Part shown: positions 35,378-47,969 of the stretch, in pieces
How positions within the stretch are numbered: the stretch's first letter is position 1
Layout: each line of letters starts with the position of its first letter
Assembly: GCA_030272155.1 (NCBI GenBank)
Contig: CP126198.1
Location: 4,402,001-4,466,000 of the forward strand
DNA: 64,000 bases
DNA from: Tetradesmus obliquus
Taxonomy: Eukaryota > Chlorophyta > Chlorophyceae > Sphaeropleales > Scenedesmaceae
Reading direction: 5' to 3'
Made by a program: the position numbers and the translations under genes
Notes under the pieces: model-generated
The model's input: the letters and a program-made list of their open reading frames with translations, nothing else
Database searches by the model: none
What the model was told of the DNA's origin: nothing

Positions 35378-36308
35378 ACTTGCGAGTGGATGCCCTGCGG
35401 CAAGACAACGGCAAACAATTATAACAAAAAGCGGACTTAACAGCTGCAGCTAGCGAATGAGCGGGCCTGCTGGCACAACGGCACATTCCGAGATGGCCTC
35501 GCCACTTGCTGACAATTGAGCGTGCGACAGATGCGGCTTCAGAAAGATTAAACTTGCAGAAAAGCTTTAGTATGCAGCATCTGCGCTCTATCCACGTAGC
35601 GGGAGCTTACCAGATGGATCAGAAGCTGGCAAGGCAGAAGCGGGCTGTCTGAGCCTCTCCACGCAAGATCTGAGGTGTATGATGAATGCTGGTGCAGCTG
35701 CTGTGCGTGTTGAATGCCCTTTACACCGGCACTCAAGTAACATCGCGATCACAACAACCACGTAACAAGTCCGGGCCTCCTGAGCAGCTGCGCCGAGGAA
35801 CGCCAGAATCATGGTCAAGATAAAAGTAGCGTATTATCTAGATTACTCTACGGAGTTGCTGATAATGCTACCTAACAGGCAGTCCTGCGCGCACGCGGGG
35901 TCAAAGCGAACGTCAGGCCATTGCAATAGATGGACAAAACTTTGTGTGAATCAAATGCGTTAGCTGCTTTTGTTAAAGAGATCATTGCTCTAAATCACAG
36001 CTTTGACCATAGGTGGTTTCAGTTGACCATGGCTGTGCGTACGAGCAGCTGCAGCATACCATGGCGACAGGATGTAGAGGGAAGCAACCTGCAGATGCAC
36101 GGAAGCAATGGATTTGCCATGCTAGATGGTGTATGTTATCTTATCTTAACGTCCATGACAGGCGCAATGCTAGCCGGGACAGGCAGTGTCGCTGCCACAG
36201 CGGTCAGCAGCCACGCTGGTCACCAGCAACAGTGTTGCTGCTTGCTGCTAACCAGCGTGGCTCAGCTGGGTGTGCTCTGACACATCTCTGCCATACCTGC
36301 TGCCATTG

Positions 36309-36359
<51 letters not shown>

Positions 36360-36404
36360 TAGCCGCCAATGGACTCCAAGTGACCATAAGCCATAGCATC
36401 AACG
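35378..36404. other. Intergenic with a CAG tract, no supported gene
   Basis: Upstream region of the plastid membrane-protein gene. It has a (GCA)n tract of about 15 units at 36313-36358. The plus ORF 35930-36280 has no family signature. It ends at the MITE target-site copy (36397-36404). Confidence 0.5.
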
Positions 36405-37222
36405 AAGGGGGTGTTGACTCCCCTTAACTCCTGTCACACCCCTTGTAGCGGAGGGGTAAACGGTGGAAGTTAGTGATTCTGCTTGCACAGCTGTGTTGTA
36501 CGCGGTCTAAAGGGGCCAAATCAACATAGTGGAAAAATAAACTGTTGCTAACTCCCAACTTCCATGATTTTGGGCTCTCCCAGTGGAGTTTACCTCCCAA
36601 CTTCCCCTTGAAAACCTCATTTCAGGAATTTGGGGGAAGTTAGTGACACAAGCCAGGAAGTTAGTATTTGCCAAGCCACTGGTGTTATCTGACATCATTG
36701 TCAGGGTGCAGGGTCCTCTCACCACCGGCTTATTTGACGGCAAGTGCCCATGCGCACTGCGCGCCTGAGGCATGCGACGCAGTGGCACCGTGAAGACACT
36801 GTTGCTGAATATAATATCAATTGGCTTGCTTTTAAGCCCACCACATGCCACAGTACACCATGCGCACACCCCAAGGAGGGGCCCAGGGGACCACTCGCAG
36901 TTACAGGTGCCCAATCCATGCCTTAAGCAGCTAACCCCCCTAAATTCTTGGCTGTCTGCACTAACTTCCCGCTTTTGCTTACCACTAAATCCCACTAGCT
37001 CCCAACTTCCCTGGTTTTCACCCTCCCCACTGGATTTGAACTCCCAACTTCTGCTGATTTCCCACCCTTTTTGGAATACGTTGGAAGTTAGTGGAAGTTA
37101 GCACATAGACATACCTCTGAGGCATGTAGCAATATTTCTGTCGTTTTACATTAACTAACTCCCATCACTCACCCCTCTGCTACAAGGGGTGTGACAAGAG
37201 TCAAGGGGAGTAACATCCCCTT
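36405..37222. mobile_element. 818-bp MITE with long inverted repeats and 8-bp target duplication (hAT-like)
   Basis: The left end reads AAGGGGGTGTTGACTCCCC and the right end, reversed, AAGGGGATGTTACTCCCC. The inverted similarity continues for about 75 bp (CACACCCCTTGTAG inside both ends). CATCAACG flanks the element directly on both sides (36397-36404 and 37223-37230). An 8-bp target duplication fits the hAT superfamily (established knowledge). The interior has many GGAAGTTAGTG motifs and their complements near both ends, which look like subterminal transposase-binding repeats (inference). No transposase is encoded. The minus ORF 36507-36995 has no motif. Confidence 0.85.
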
Positions 37223-37346
37223 CATCAACGCCATCCTCATTTGCTACCCCAGCCAACAGTTGGCGCTTTTTGCAGCGCCACTGCTTAACAAAGAGCGCCC
37301 GAGACCTCAAAGACCTTAACAGCTACCAACTGAACTCTGGAGAACT

Positions 37347-37450
37347 TCACACAGCCGGCTTGCACTCCGTGCAAAACTCGATGTCCTCTGCATCGTAGGG
37401 CGAGAACATGCTCTCCAGCTTGCCCTGACCTTGCGGCCTGCAAGCAACAT

Positions 37451-37521
<71 letters not shown>

Positions 37522-37996
37522 GCACCCAACACGTCAGTTGGCTTACAGTGCCGATGATGAGCCCAACAACCAGCAACAAGAGTCCGGTAACGAAAGCTCG
37601 GCATACAGGACTGGGATGCAAAGCAAGAAGTGCCCACTGCCCACTACTAAGCCACACGCAAGCTGATGTTTGCACAGCAATTTGTATGGCTGCTGCCGGC
37701 TTTCCTCAAACTGCAGCAACAGCCAGCGCTGGCGCACCATCAAGGTGACAGCAGCTTCAGCACAAGCTGATTCACAGCAGCATACTACAATCTATTTAGC
37801 CTGCGCGCCAGCTGATGATAAGCAGCATCGTGTGCCTGTGACGGCATCTGCACTCACCACCTGTACTTGTTACGCAGCAGCGATGTAACGTTATGATAGC
37901 CATCCTGCAGCATCTCCGCCTGCACTCCCTTCGCCAGCCAGCTGGCATGCCCCTGCAGATCTATGCTCGGTGCCGGCACTGCCACAGGCACTGCAT

Positions 37997-38034
<38 letters not shown>

Positions 38035-41000
38035 GATGGCGGCTGCTGTCCCTTTGCCAGCCGCATGTTTGCATCTCCAAGCAGGTAGTCTCCCCCATCG
38101 CTCGGCTGCTGCAGCACGTCCAATGTTTCGCCCGCAACCAGCCGCCGCATGCGGATGTTATAAAAGTTTGAAAACACGGGCTCGGCCTGGGGTTTTGCGC
38201 CTGGGTTTATGAGCTCGAGGCATGCGTCCCACTTTTTGCCATTTGAGGAAGGCAGGGTGAGATTGCCCATGATCTGGCCTTGCACAGTAGTTGGCTGCGG
38301 GCGGGGTGCAGGTCAGGGAGCGGGACACACGCTCTTAAGACACATGAGAACACCAAAATTTACAGAACGTGAACATGCAATTACCTCAGCCATGCATATC
38401 AGCAGACCGTCTGCGCGACAAGCGTTACAACATGTTACTCCCGTCACCTATAACATCGCTCACCATTGGCGGCAGCTGTGCCTTGATGGTCGGTGCTTTG
38501 CCAGCCTTGATGTCTGCATGCGGGCCAATTGACAGCTTGAACAGCCCGTTGTACTTGGAGGTGTAGAACATCACAGCATAGTATGTGCCTGGGCTCTCAA
38601 CCTGTAGTGTGCAGAGCACGTGGCACAGTAACGAACTGTCGTGCAAGGTAGCAAATCAGCTGATGATGTGGCTGAAGCTGCTTCAATTTAAACTTTGAAT
38701 AGAAACCAGTCTGGCCTCAAGGTTGAAGACAACATACCCAAGAGCGCAGCTGGCACTCGTTCATAACAGCAAACGCCAAGCACAGCACGCCTAGACCAAC
38801 ATGTCTACATGGGCTGACTGCTGACTGCCACGCTGCCCCAAATGCTGCAGCACATGCACTGCATACAGATATCCACAACAAAGCACCTCCCACCTTCAAT
38901 CCAGAAAACTCCTTGTCTGAACTTCTGCAGCATCAGATCTGCACACACCATTCCCCCACAACACAGCACCAGCCACACCGCCCACCTTCACTCCAAAGCA
39001 CATCTTGTCACCCTGCTTGTAAAAGCCCTTGGCTCCATTCACCAGCAGCCGGATCGCCCCCGGCGTACGCTCATGCGCCCCGTCAGCAAGCATATTTGTC
39101 ATCGTCCAGTTGCCCATTCCCAAATAGTATGTGGGCTTAGTAAAGCTTGAAGGAGAAGACACAACAGTCTGCCACCAGGCGCGTGCAGCAGCAGCTATGG
39201 CTTTTGCAACGTGGCTGGAGTAAGGTTGTGGTAGCTCTGTGCAAGGCAGCTCAATGTGGGAGGAGGAAAGGCTGCAAGCAGCAGCAGCAGCAGCAGGGGC
39301 AGGAGCAACATCAGCGCCGGCAGCAGCAGCAGCAGCAGCAGCAGGGACATGGCAGGCAGATGTGCATCTGTCTGAACATGCTGTGCAGTAGCAATCTGGC
39401 AGCACTGCTCCCCGCCGCCTGTGCTAAACCACCCCCTAATGCCTCCATGCCTTATGCACACTCACTCGTAGACCTTGTCAGGCTGAAAGCCCATCCATTT
39501 GTAGTCCCTGTACCGTGCAGCAATGCACATCTGGAAGCCGGGGTGCAGCTTCATGCCCGGAATCTGATCTCCATAGCCGGAGTGCGGCACGCCTCCCCTG
39601 TCATAATCCAACATGAGTTGACTGCGGTTGACTTCCCTGCAATGCCGAAGAAGATGCACCATCGCAGGCAACAGCTGAGTTGGACAGCAGTAGGTTCCGT
39701 AACGAAGAAGCTGCACACCTTGACTGTATGACGCTGCTGTGATGCTGACAGATGCACCTGCCCACACCTAACCGCGCTCCCATTCCTCTTGAACATCCAT
39801 TCAGCATCACCAAAGCACCCACCTGTTCTCATCGAGCTCAGGCACCGCATCCGCATCCAAACAACGAGGCACCTGTGTGCACCTGCATCCCTACACTTGT
39901 GCCAACCTCACCAAGCTCAGCGGCCACATCGACATCTGAGCCATGTTTTCAGCAGCAGCAGCATCCCACCTGTTCTCATCAAGCTCAGGCACCGCATCAG
40001 CATCCCAGCAATGCGGCACAAGCGTGAACAGGATTCGATCCTGCTGCTTCTTGTTTGACAGGTTGCTGCCACGCAGTGCTGATGGCTCAGGGCCGCTGCT
40101 GTCAGTGGCCAGCAGGTTCTTAAAGCTGAGGCCATCCCAAGGCAAGTGCCCGCCGACAGCTGCGTCAGTAACACCTGCAGGAATTCGAATTCATATTCAA
40201 ACATGGAACGTGCGCTTAAAGGATGGATCACAGCGTGTGAGGCATTTGCATGAGTAGCACAACTTTGTCCGGGTGCAGACAGGAGGCACAGAGGTACATC
40301 TCCTGCAAGCAGCGTGGTCAAACCTGGCTCGGTCAAACTTCAGTCAAACTTAGTCAAACTTCCGCACCTGCCAGGTCAGCAACAGTCGGCAGGATGTCCA
40401 CGAGCCCCAGCAGGGTGCTGTCAACCACGCCGGCTTGAACCCCGGGGCCCTGAACCGCCAGGAAGTTTCGAATGCCGCCATCATAAGGCAGACTCTTTGC
40501 GCCCTCCATGTTGCTCGGCATGCGGCGCTGCAGGAGAGCAGGCAGCAGCAATGCACAATTTGGCAGAATATTATTATCAATATCTCATGGGTCATGATGC
40601 CAGGGCTTGCTTTGAAGTCAACGGACGTCTCTTGATTAAACAAGAAGGCATGCTGTTGAAATCTCTTCAAGCTCCTGCGCTGCACACATCTGACCTCCAA
40701 CGTCAACTTGATTGTGTATGCCAAACACAAGGCAAGCAAACTTCATGTCACGGTTATGCAGTGCAATGTCATACGCACTCACCATCTTGTTCAGGCCGTC
40801 CTTCTCTCCAAACAGCAGCTGGGGCCCGTTGTCGCTCATGATCATGACGTATGTGTGCTTGCCCAGGGGGCTGTTTTCCAGGAAGCTGAACAGGCGGCCG
40901 TAAATGCCATCCAGCCACTCAAGCATTGCCCATGCCTGCAGGAGAAATTGCATTGAATTGAAACATGTGATCAGTTGACTTCTTGTCAGGCCGCAGGCAT

Positions 41001-43640
41001 CTGATTGCTTTGCAAGACCCTGCAGTGCTGGGTGCTGTTTTTGAGATGCACACACACTGCGTGGCACGCAAGCACAGCTGTTGCCCTCGTCACATCCGCG
41101 CTGCTGCCGCAGCTGTCGGTGTGCATGCAACTGGCTGGCCATTGTACAATGACTGACGCCCACATTTGGGCGCGCTATACAGGCAGCATATACAGCATGA
41201 AAGCAGGGCCTGATGTAAGCAAAACAAGTATACAGTAACAATACATGGCAACTCACGTCCTTGGTGGCGCTTGCAATGCCTGCATACCTGGGGCGCTCAT
41301 ACAAGGTGCACACAAGCAAGCAGTCTTGGCCACAGCAACGTATGTAAAGTGATCACATGTTTCAGCTCACGTCTTTGGTGGCGCTGGCGATTCCTGCATA
41401 CTTGGGGTCGCTGTCGTACTTGTCCCGCCACTCTTTGGGATAGGAGCGGTACACCTTGCCCTTGAAGGGGCCACCGGTGCGGCTCCTGCAAGCCAGTAAA
41501 AACAGGAATACGAATCTTTCTAGCCTTTGCATCTTGACTTGGGGTAGGAGCGGTACACCTTGCCCTTGAAGGGGCCACCGGTGCGGCTCCTGCAAGACAG
41601 TGAAAACAGGAATACGAATCTTTCTAGCCTGTGCATCTTGACTTGGGGTAGAAGCGGTACACCTTGCCCTTGAAGGGGCCACCGGTGCGGCTCCTGCAAG
41701 CCAGTGAAAACAGGAATACGAATCTTTCTAGCCTTTGCATCTTGACTTGGGGTAAGAGCGGTACACCTTGCCCTTGAAGGGGCCACCCGTGCGGCTCCTG
41801 CAAGCCAATAAAAACAGGAATATGAACATTTCTAGCCTTTGCATCTTGACTTGGGGTAGGAGCGGTACACCTTTGCCCTTGAAGGGGCCACCCGTGCGGC
41901 TCCTGCAAGCCAATAAAAACAGGATTTTGATTTTTCTAGCCTTTGCATCTTGACTTGGGGTAGGAGTGGTACACCTTGCCCTTGAAGGGGCCACCTGTGC
42001 GGCTCCTGCAAGCCAACAAAACAGGAAGTCGAATCTTTCTGGCCTTTGCATCTTGACTTGGGGTAGGAATGGTACACCTTGCCCTTCAGGCGGCCACCCG
42101 TGCGGCTCCTGCAAGCCAGACAGAGAGACAGCTATGATATTGTCACGAGCGTATCTTTGGATGACATGTGGCGTGTACTAGGTGCACACACAACCATACG
42201 GCATGTGGCAGTGAATGCTGCCTGCTGTAACACAAAGGTGCGCTTGCACGCTGTCCTTGTGCAGCAGCTGTCGTTTTAAATTCAAACATGATTGTAACAA
42301 ATGTAACACTCAGGCAACTTTGACGGTGAGACCTGCACACAAGCATTTGGCCAGGCTGCGTACGTGTGGATGGCGTGTGGCGCACAGTAAGTGAACGCAT
42401 AATGAAACATGACATGTGCAGATATTGCTGCTGCCTGTTGCAACACGAAATTGTGCGTACGTGTGGATGGCGTGTGGCGCGTAGTATGTGAAAAAGGGCT
42501 TGCCGTCTGTTTGTCGCCTGTCCAGGAAAGATAGCACTTGATCCATCAGCTGGTCATCCACCCACTTCTTGGTCTGAACATACGCGCCTGCACGACACAA
42601 CATGAAGTTCAACATGAAGTTTAGCATGAAGTGCAGTGTGAAGTTTGCCTGTGCAGCTTGCAGTGCAGCTGGGTGCTTCAGTGCAGGGATGCAACAGCGA
42701 ATGCTTCCATCTGCTTTACATGCCGAGAACAGCTTTACATGCTAAGACTTCTGCGTACTCCCAGTCAACAGCATGGTCATGCGCGTGTGAGGCTGCTGTA
42801 GCCTGGCAGGACACCAGCTGTGCCACATTATCATGTAAGGGTATATGTGTTTGGGGCCACAGTACTGGCGCCAAATTTGAATGTAGGGGTTCATGCAAGT
42901 GCAAGCTCTGTTGCACGCTGCCCTGCAGACCTCTCATCTGTACTGGCTCAACAGTTGCTGCGGCAGGGCTCATGCAGTAATGTGCTGGTTGCACTGCACT
43001 GTGCAAGTCAGGGCCCCTGGTAGCACTCACCATTGTGGCTGCACTCATCATTAGCATCATGAAGACAGTTTGCAGCAGCAAGAAGCAGTGCTGTCAGTGC
43101 CAGGATTGTTCAAGTGACGAAGTACAGCAGCTGCAAAGCCCTGAGTGCATGTGCGCATACACTGTATGTGTTCGTCTTTCTCCATGCTCTGTTTGCAGCC
43201 AATGCTGCCGTCAGCATGGCAGCTAGTGCAAGTATATGCTGCTTAGATGGCGCTGTCTGTCAGCATTCAACATCTTCTCAGCCAGCAGCAGCTTGTAAAG
43301 TTTTTAATCATTGAATGTTGTGCAAACTTGTCGCCACAAGCATGTGCAACACTGCACGCCATGTTCCAGTGTGTGCTTTGCAGTGCATAGCGGGGGCTAG
43401 TTTACTGCACATTGTGCGGCACCACACACCTCATCAGCGCGTCCTCAAACTGGCTGTCACACATTTGCAGCACTGCACATAATACAGCAGTCGAAAGGTG
43501 GCTAGCAAGCTGTTCTCTTCACCATGCGGCACCACACACCTCATCAGCGCATCTTCGAATTCGCTGGAAGGGAACCAGCTGTCTTGGAAGCCAACAGTCC
43601 ACGGCTCATAGCCAAGTGTGCGCCCGTTGTGCCTGCAGGG

Positions 43641-43689
<49 letters not shown>

Positions 43690-46600
43690 GGCGGCAGTTC
43701 GTAAAGTATGCTTTTGCAGACCACGTCAGAGTTTGACACCAGGAGCAAAAGTCAGCTGCAGCCAAGTCACTGCCTAGCTTGCGCCTGGCACCGCTGCTGT
43801 TCAACATGCATGAGCTACATGCAGACCTTTCGGCTTGGTGGTGCACACAGCAACATTTGCAAATCGTCAAGCGTCTAGTTGCTGACTTTCCGATCTGGGC
43901 ACTGCTGCAGATGCAAACAAAGCAGCAGGGAAAGCAGTAAGGGCGTGTTTCTCACCATTTGCCGTAGTGTGCAGTGTGGTAGCCTGCAGCAGACATGACT
44001 TCGCCAGCCGTGGCCTCACCACTATTGATGTAGTCCCAACCTGGAAGCAACACAGGCAAAGTTGGAAAAGGGAAGCGTCCAGGTGAGCTGAAGGCTTGCT
44101 TTAGGCTCTTGTTACAGTGTGGCATATAACATGTCACGTTGTGGATGTGATGTTAGGCATCACATTCGTGTGTGATGGGGCCGCATACACTGCAAATTGC
44201 TGCACTGCTGCAAAATGCTGCACTGCTGCCAAAGCACAGGAAAGCACAGCTCTGGGTGGCCAAGCCAGGCTGTCAACCGCAACAGTTATCTCAAGTATTT
44301 ACCTACACACGTGCAATGCCCGAATTCCCTCAGCAGCAGCAACTACAGCAGCAATGTCAGCCGCTCACCTCCATGCACCAGCATAGTCCCTGCAACCGGC
44401 AACATGTGCAAGAAGTGCAGCAGACACACATTCAAACACGTCAGTCGCATGAACTCTTTGCTGTGGGATATGCAGTCAAGCACCAGCTGAGTTGAGCTCT
44501 CACAAGCAGCTATCCTAGCTTGGTGCACAGCTGGTTCAGTCAGTGTCAAACAGCACGTTGAACCAGTGTTTCTTGGCTGACTTGTAGTTTACACAGTTTT
44601 GTTCCGTAATGCGGTTTGAACAAGTGTGCAGGCTAAGCCAGGCGCCTCCCCTGCTGTAACAAAGAAGTCCCAGCGGCAGGCGGGTGGCATGCCAGGCTCA
44701 CCTGCTCTGGGCGGGTACCTGCCAGTCAACAGCGCTGCCCTGGACTGCGCACACTGCGGCGTGACATAGAAGCTGCACAGCAACAGCAGCAGCAGCAGAA
44801 GCAGCGGCATCAGTCAATAGTTGTGAATGTACTGTTTATCAATCGCATAGAGGCATTGATGTCGTCTCTAAGCAACCTTGTCCCCCTGTATTGTACTGTC
44901 AGTTTGAGCTGTACTGCTTTCCCCTCCTGGCAGGCTCAATCACATTCGCAATGTCTCTGCTGATGCTGCATGCAGCACAATGCGCGCGCTTGCTGTCAAC
45001 GCGTCAACATTTCCACGCAAAATCAGCTGAGCTTTCCACTTACTTGTCAAATAGAGTGCCGTTCCGGATGAACCTACAGGCACACAGAAAGAAACACCAT
45101 GTCAGCCAGTTTAGTAGAAACCAGGCTCAGTGCAATCAGACGTGCACGGGTGCCCTGCACTGCGTATCAGCTGGCACTCCTGGCTTCACCTGCTGCTGCC
45201 GCTTTCTCAGATGTTGTCATTGAAAGACATGATTAACTGCTGCACTTATGCACTGTAATGTTGCAAGTTTGTGAATGCATGACTCCGTTACCTGTTCTGC
45301 TGCTGTGCCCGTACCTGCCATTGAGTTCTTCACAAAATACCAAAGTGTACAAACAGCTACTGCTGCTGCCTCAGGTCATGCATCTTGCCGCTGCTGCATT
45401 GCTGCTGTGCTGGCCTGCTGTTGAGCTGCCCACCTGTCCAAGTTTGGGGTGTTGACATATCTTGGGTTGTGCAGGCCAATGTCGTCCCACCCTTGATCAT
45501 CTGCATCGACAAATGCAGTAAGCGTGTTCACATCAGCATCACACATCAAAGCTGATGCAGTTTACGTGTCATTAAAAACAGGGGGCACTACACTGCAGAG
45601 GCATGCTGGACCTTGACTGCTATGTCTTTTGTGTGAGGACTCAACTATGTTGTTCAAGCAGCTGCTCCTGCTCAGCCGATGCATACATATCAGGTCAGCA
45701 GGAGTGTGTTGAGCAACAGCTTTACTGAGTAATGAGTATGACCGCGATCTTGCCACACCTGAGAGGATGACAATGAAGTTTGGCTTTTCTCCAGACTGTA
45801 GTGCAGGCTTCAGCACACCCTGAGGCGTTGACAGCTTCACAGCTGCATGGCAAGGTGCGCCAAAGGCAGCAGCAGCAGCAGCTTGAATGCCATGAAACAG
45901 CTCCGTGATGTTGTGTTACTTTTTGGTCTGCACTGGCCCTGAGTGAGTGCAACTGATCGCGTGTAACAGTTGCTGGCAGCTGTGCAATCGCTCCTGACGC
46001 ATACTGCAGACTTGGGGTAGGCACAGCCAGCTGCTGGTCGCTGTGCCAAACACGCGCAAGCATCTGCATCTCTGTTTTCTGGTAGATACTGTGCTGTTGC
46101 TTGCATGTAGCGCGGGCTGAGAGCAGCAGCACACATGTGTGCGGCACACATGCAAGGCAGCACGCAACATCTGCGAATCTCACCTGCTGGCCGGCATGCA
46201 TTCCTAGCAGCCATCGTCTCTGCATCTATGTAAGGCTGAAACGGAGTCTGGTTGCTGCTGTTGGTTGCCCCTGCATTGCCTTTGCTGGGGTTTGGAGCTG
46301 CGCCGCTGCCACTGCTTGTGCTGTTGCTGCTGCTGGTACTGTTGCTGTCTAAGAAGCCGCTGCTGCTGCTTTTTACTCCCGGTGCATTTTGAGTCTTTGC
46401 AGGAGATCGGGAGCGCGGTCTTGGGGCTCCTGCATTGCGAAAAACGCAGCATACTTCAGATGTACGCAGCTCCGTGACCAGCACTACAGAGCGACACAAG
46501 GACACTTAGCTGTCGGCAATAGATTCAGAAAGTTACATTTGACGGTATTTATCAAGCGTTGTGGTGGCAGCGGCTAGACTGGTGCGCAGGGATCGGAAAC

Positions 46601-46703
46601 AGAACACTGCACTTGCACTTTCACTCCATTGTTGCCGACCTGCGACTTCTGCTACAACCAATAACGAAAGAACCACTGCAGCTGCTGCGAGCTTCATCGC
46701 CAT
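37347..46703 (-). CDS. Secreted sulfatase (arylsulfatase family), 828 aa, 20 exons
   Basis: Sulfatases hydrolyse sulfate esters using a formylglycine made from an active-site Cys (family knowledge). Exons: 46703-46640, 46429-46184, 45842-45759, 45500-45434, 45073-45044, 44772-44702, 44389-44369, 44040-43956, 43632-43540, 43038-43031, 42587-42461, 41485-41371, 40935-40783, 40527-40368, 40174-39970, 39597-39466, 39145-38986, 38601-38464, 38294-37858 and 37437-37347. Phases close. Exon 1 is a signal peptide (MAMKLAAAAVVLSLLVVAEV). A Ser/Asn linker precedes KPNFIVIL and DDQGWDD (metal site, about 132-138). The signature is PQCAQSRAALLTGRY with Cys171. AAGYHTAHYGKWHNG, APHAIHT and SDNG (about 371-374) follow. 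The long C-terminal part (from about 470) has no clear domain. Odd points: Gln instead of Pro in CxPxR, and an 8-nt exon. Exons 10 and 17 (acceptor AAG) are least certain. Confidence 0.9.
39815..43460 (-). repeat. Partial exon duplications in sulfatase introns
   Basis: The exon 12 5' half with its CTTGCAG acceptor (reading SRTGGPFKGKVYRSYPK) is repeated six more times in a ~107-bp tandem array at about 41486-42112. The exon 12 3' end with donor (YAGIASATKD) recurs at 41256-41300. The exon 11 3' end (APHAIHT plus donor) recurs at 42356-42400. The exon 9 3' end (FEDALM plus donor) recurs at 43425-43460. The exon 15 3' end (PELDEN plus donor) recurs near 39815-39850. Confidence 0.9.
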
Positions 46704-47969
46704 TGGAGTGTCGAGCTGTAGCGAGGAGCTCTCACTTTAGGCGCCAACACAGAGGCGCGCTGCTTCACCGCTTGCTGCACATGCTGCAAAGCCGCATGAA
46801 TGTTTGGTCGGTCCCGGAGGTACTTTATGAACATGAGACGGACAGCCTCATAAGCCGGTCTCACTCTGTTGGTTGGTGGCGTGACAGCCAAAGTTGAACC
46901 ATCATGACATGTGCTTTTAGAGCACAGACTCTGTGCCACAGAGCCTGCACCCCTCCGACAACGCGACTACTCACTTTTGTGCTTACTGCTGAGTGAAGAA
47001 CACGTGTATGATGTCATCATGAGCCAGGATTCTGAATAACTCACAGCACAGGCATTCAGCCTCTCAAACCTTCCAGTTCAACTGAGTTGGCATTGCTTGG
47101 CCCGGCCTGCATCAGCAAGGCACTCGGTGCCTGCAAGCTGCACATGCGCATGTGGCAAAACATGTTCTGCCTGTTTGAGAACAACTTGCGTGGCATCCTG
47201 GCCATAGCCAGGCACCTTGCTCACCACAAACGTGTGTGTGCAAATTTCAGTTGATAGCACAGGTTGCTGAGGCCACTGCAGCAAATGAATACACCCAGAA
47301 GTATGGCAGGCAGAGCCACTTACCATGTTGGTTCCATACCTGAAGTGCACTCAAGCTGGACCCACACCTGTTGCCTGAGGCAACTCCACCAGTGCAGTAC
47401 TGCGCAGTAGACTGAATGCAGTCCCCAACCACCAGAAAGTTGTTTGGCTTTCATGACGTTTCTCAGCAGCACCAGCACCAGAATAAGGCATGGTATGGGG
47501 TGTTGATTCGTTTACGTTGTGTAGAACAGCCGTTGGACACTCAGCCAGCTGCTTGAAGGTCCACACCCAGCAAGCCTGAGAAGGCTGCAAATCTGGTGTG
47601 TTGCTGTTAGCGTAAAGTATGATTTACTTCTTTTCCCGTGCTCGTAAATACCTACAAACATGCAGCTACCTTCATGCTGCATACTTGTCAGTGTCACAAC
47701 ATGTTTCCCAGTCAAACATGTTGCACACCACCGTCAAAACAGGTCACCACCCTTATTTCCCTTAGTCAATGCGATACACAAACAACATGCCAACGTACTA
47801 CTGCATCTGCCTACATGCAGCAGCTTGGGGGAAGTTGTGCATGGGCTGCTGCTCACAGAGCACTGCTGCTTCACTGCAAGCATGCTATGAGCCACCAGCC
47901 CACACTGCACAAAGCCAACAAACCCTGCAGTGCATACCAGCACTGCCTCCTCCCCCCACAACCTCCCCC
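46704..47969. other. Sulfatase upstream region, no supported gene
   Basis: Holds the sulfatase promoter. A minus ORF 46694-46939 overlaps the sulfatase ATG in another frame and is best read as 5' untranslated sequence. Minus ORFs at 47247-47590 have a Cys-rich look (CIQSTAQYCTGG) but no family I can name. Confidence 0.45.

Noticed and set aside
46694-46939. Minus ORF of 81 aa with LYR-like helices upstream of the sulfatase
   Set aside because: It overlaps the sulfatase start codon in another frame and lacks the LYR motif itself; more likely 5' untranslated sequence.
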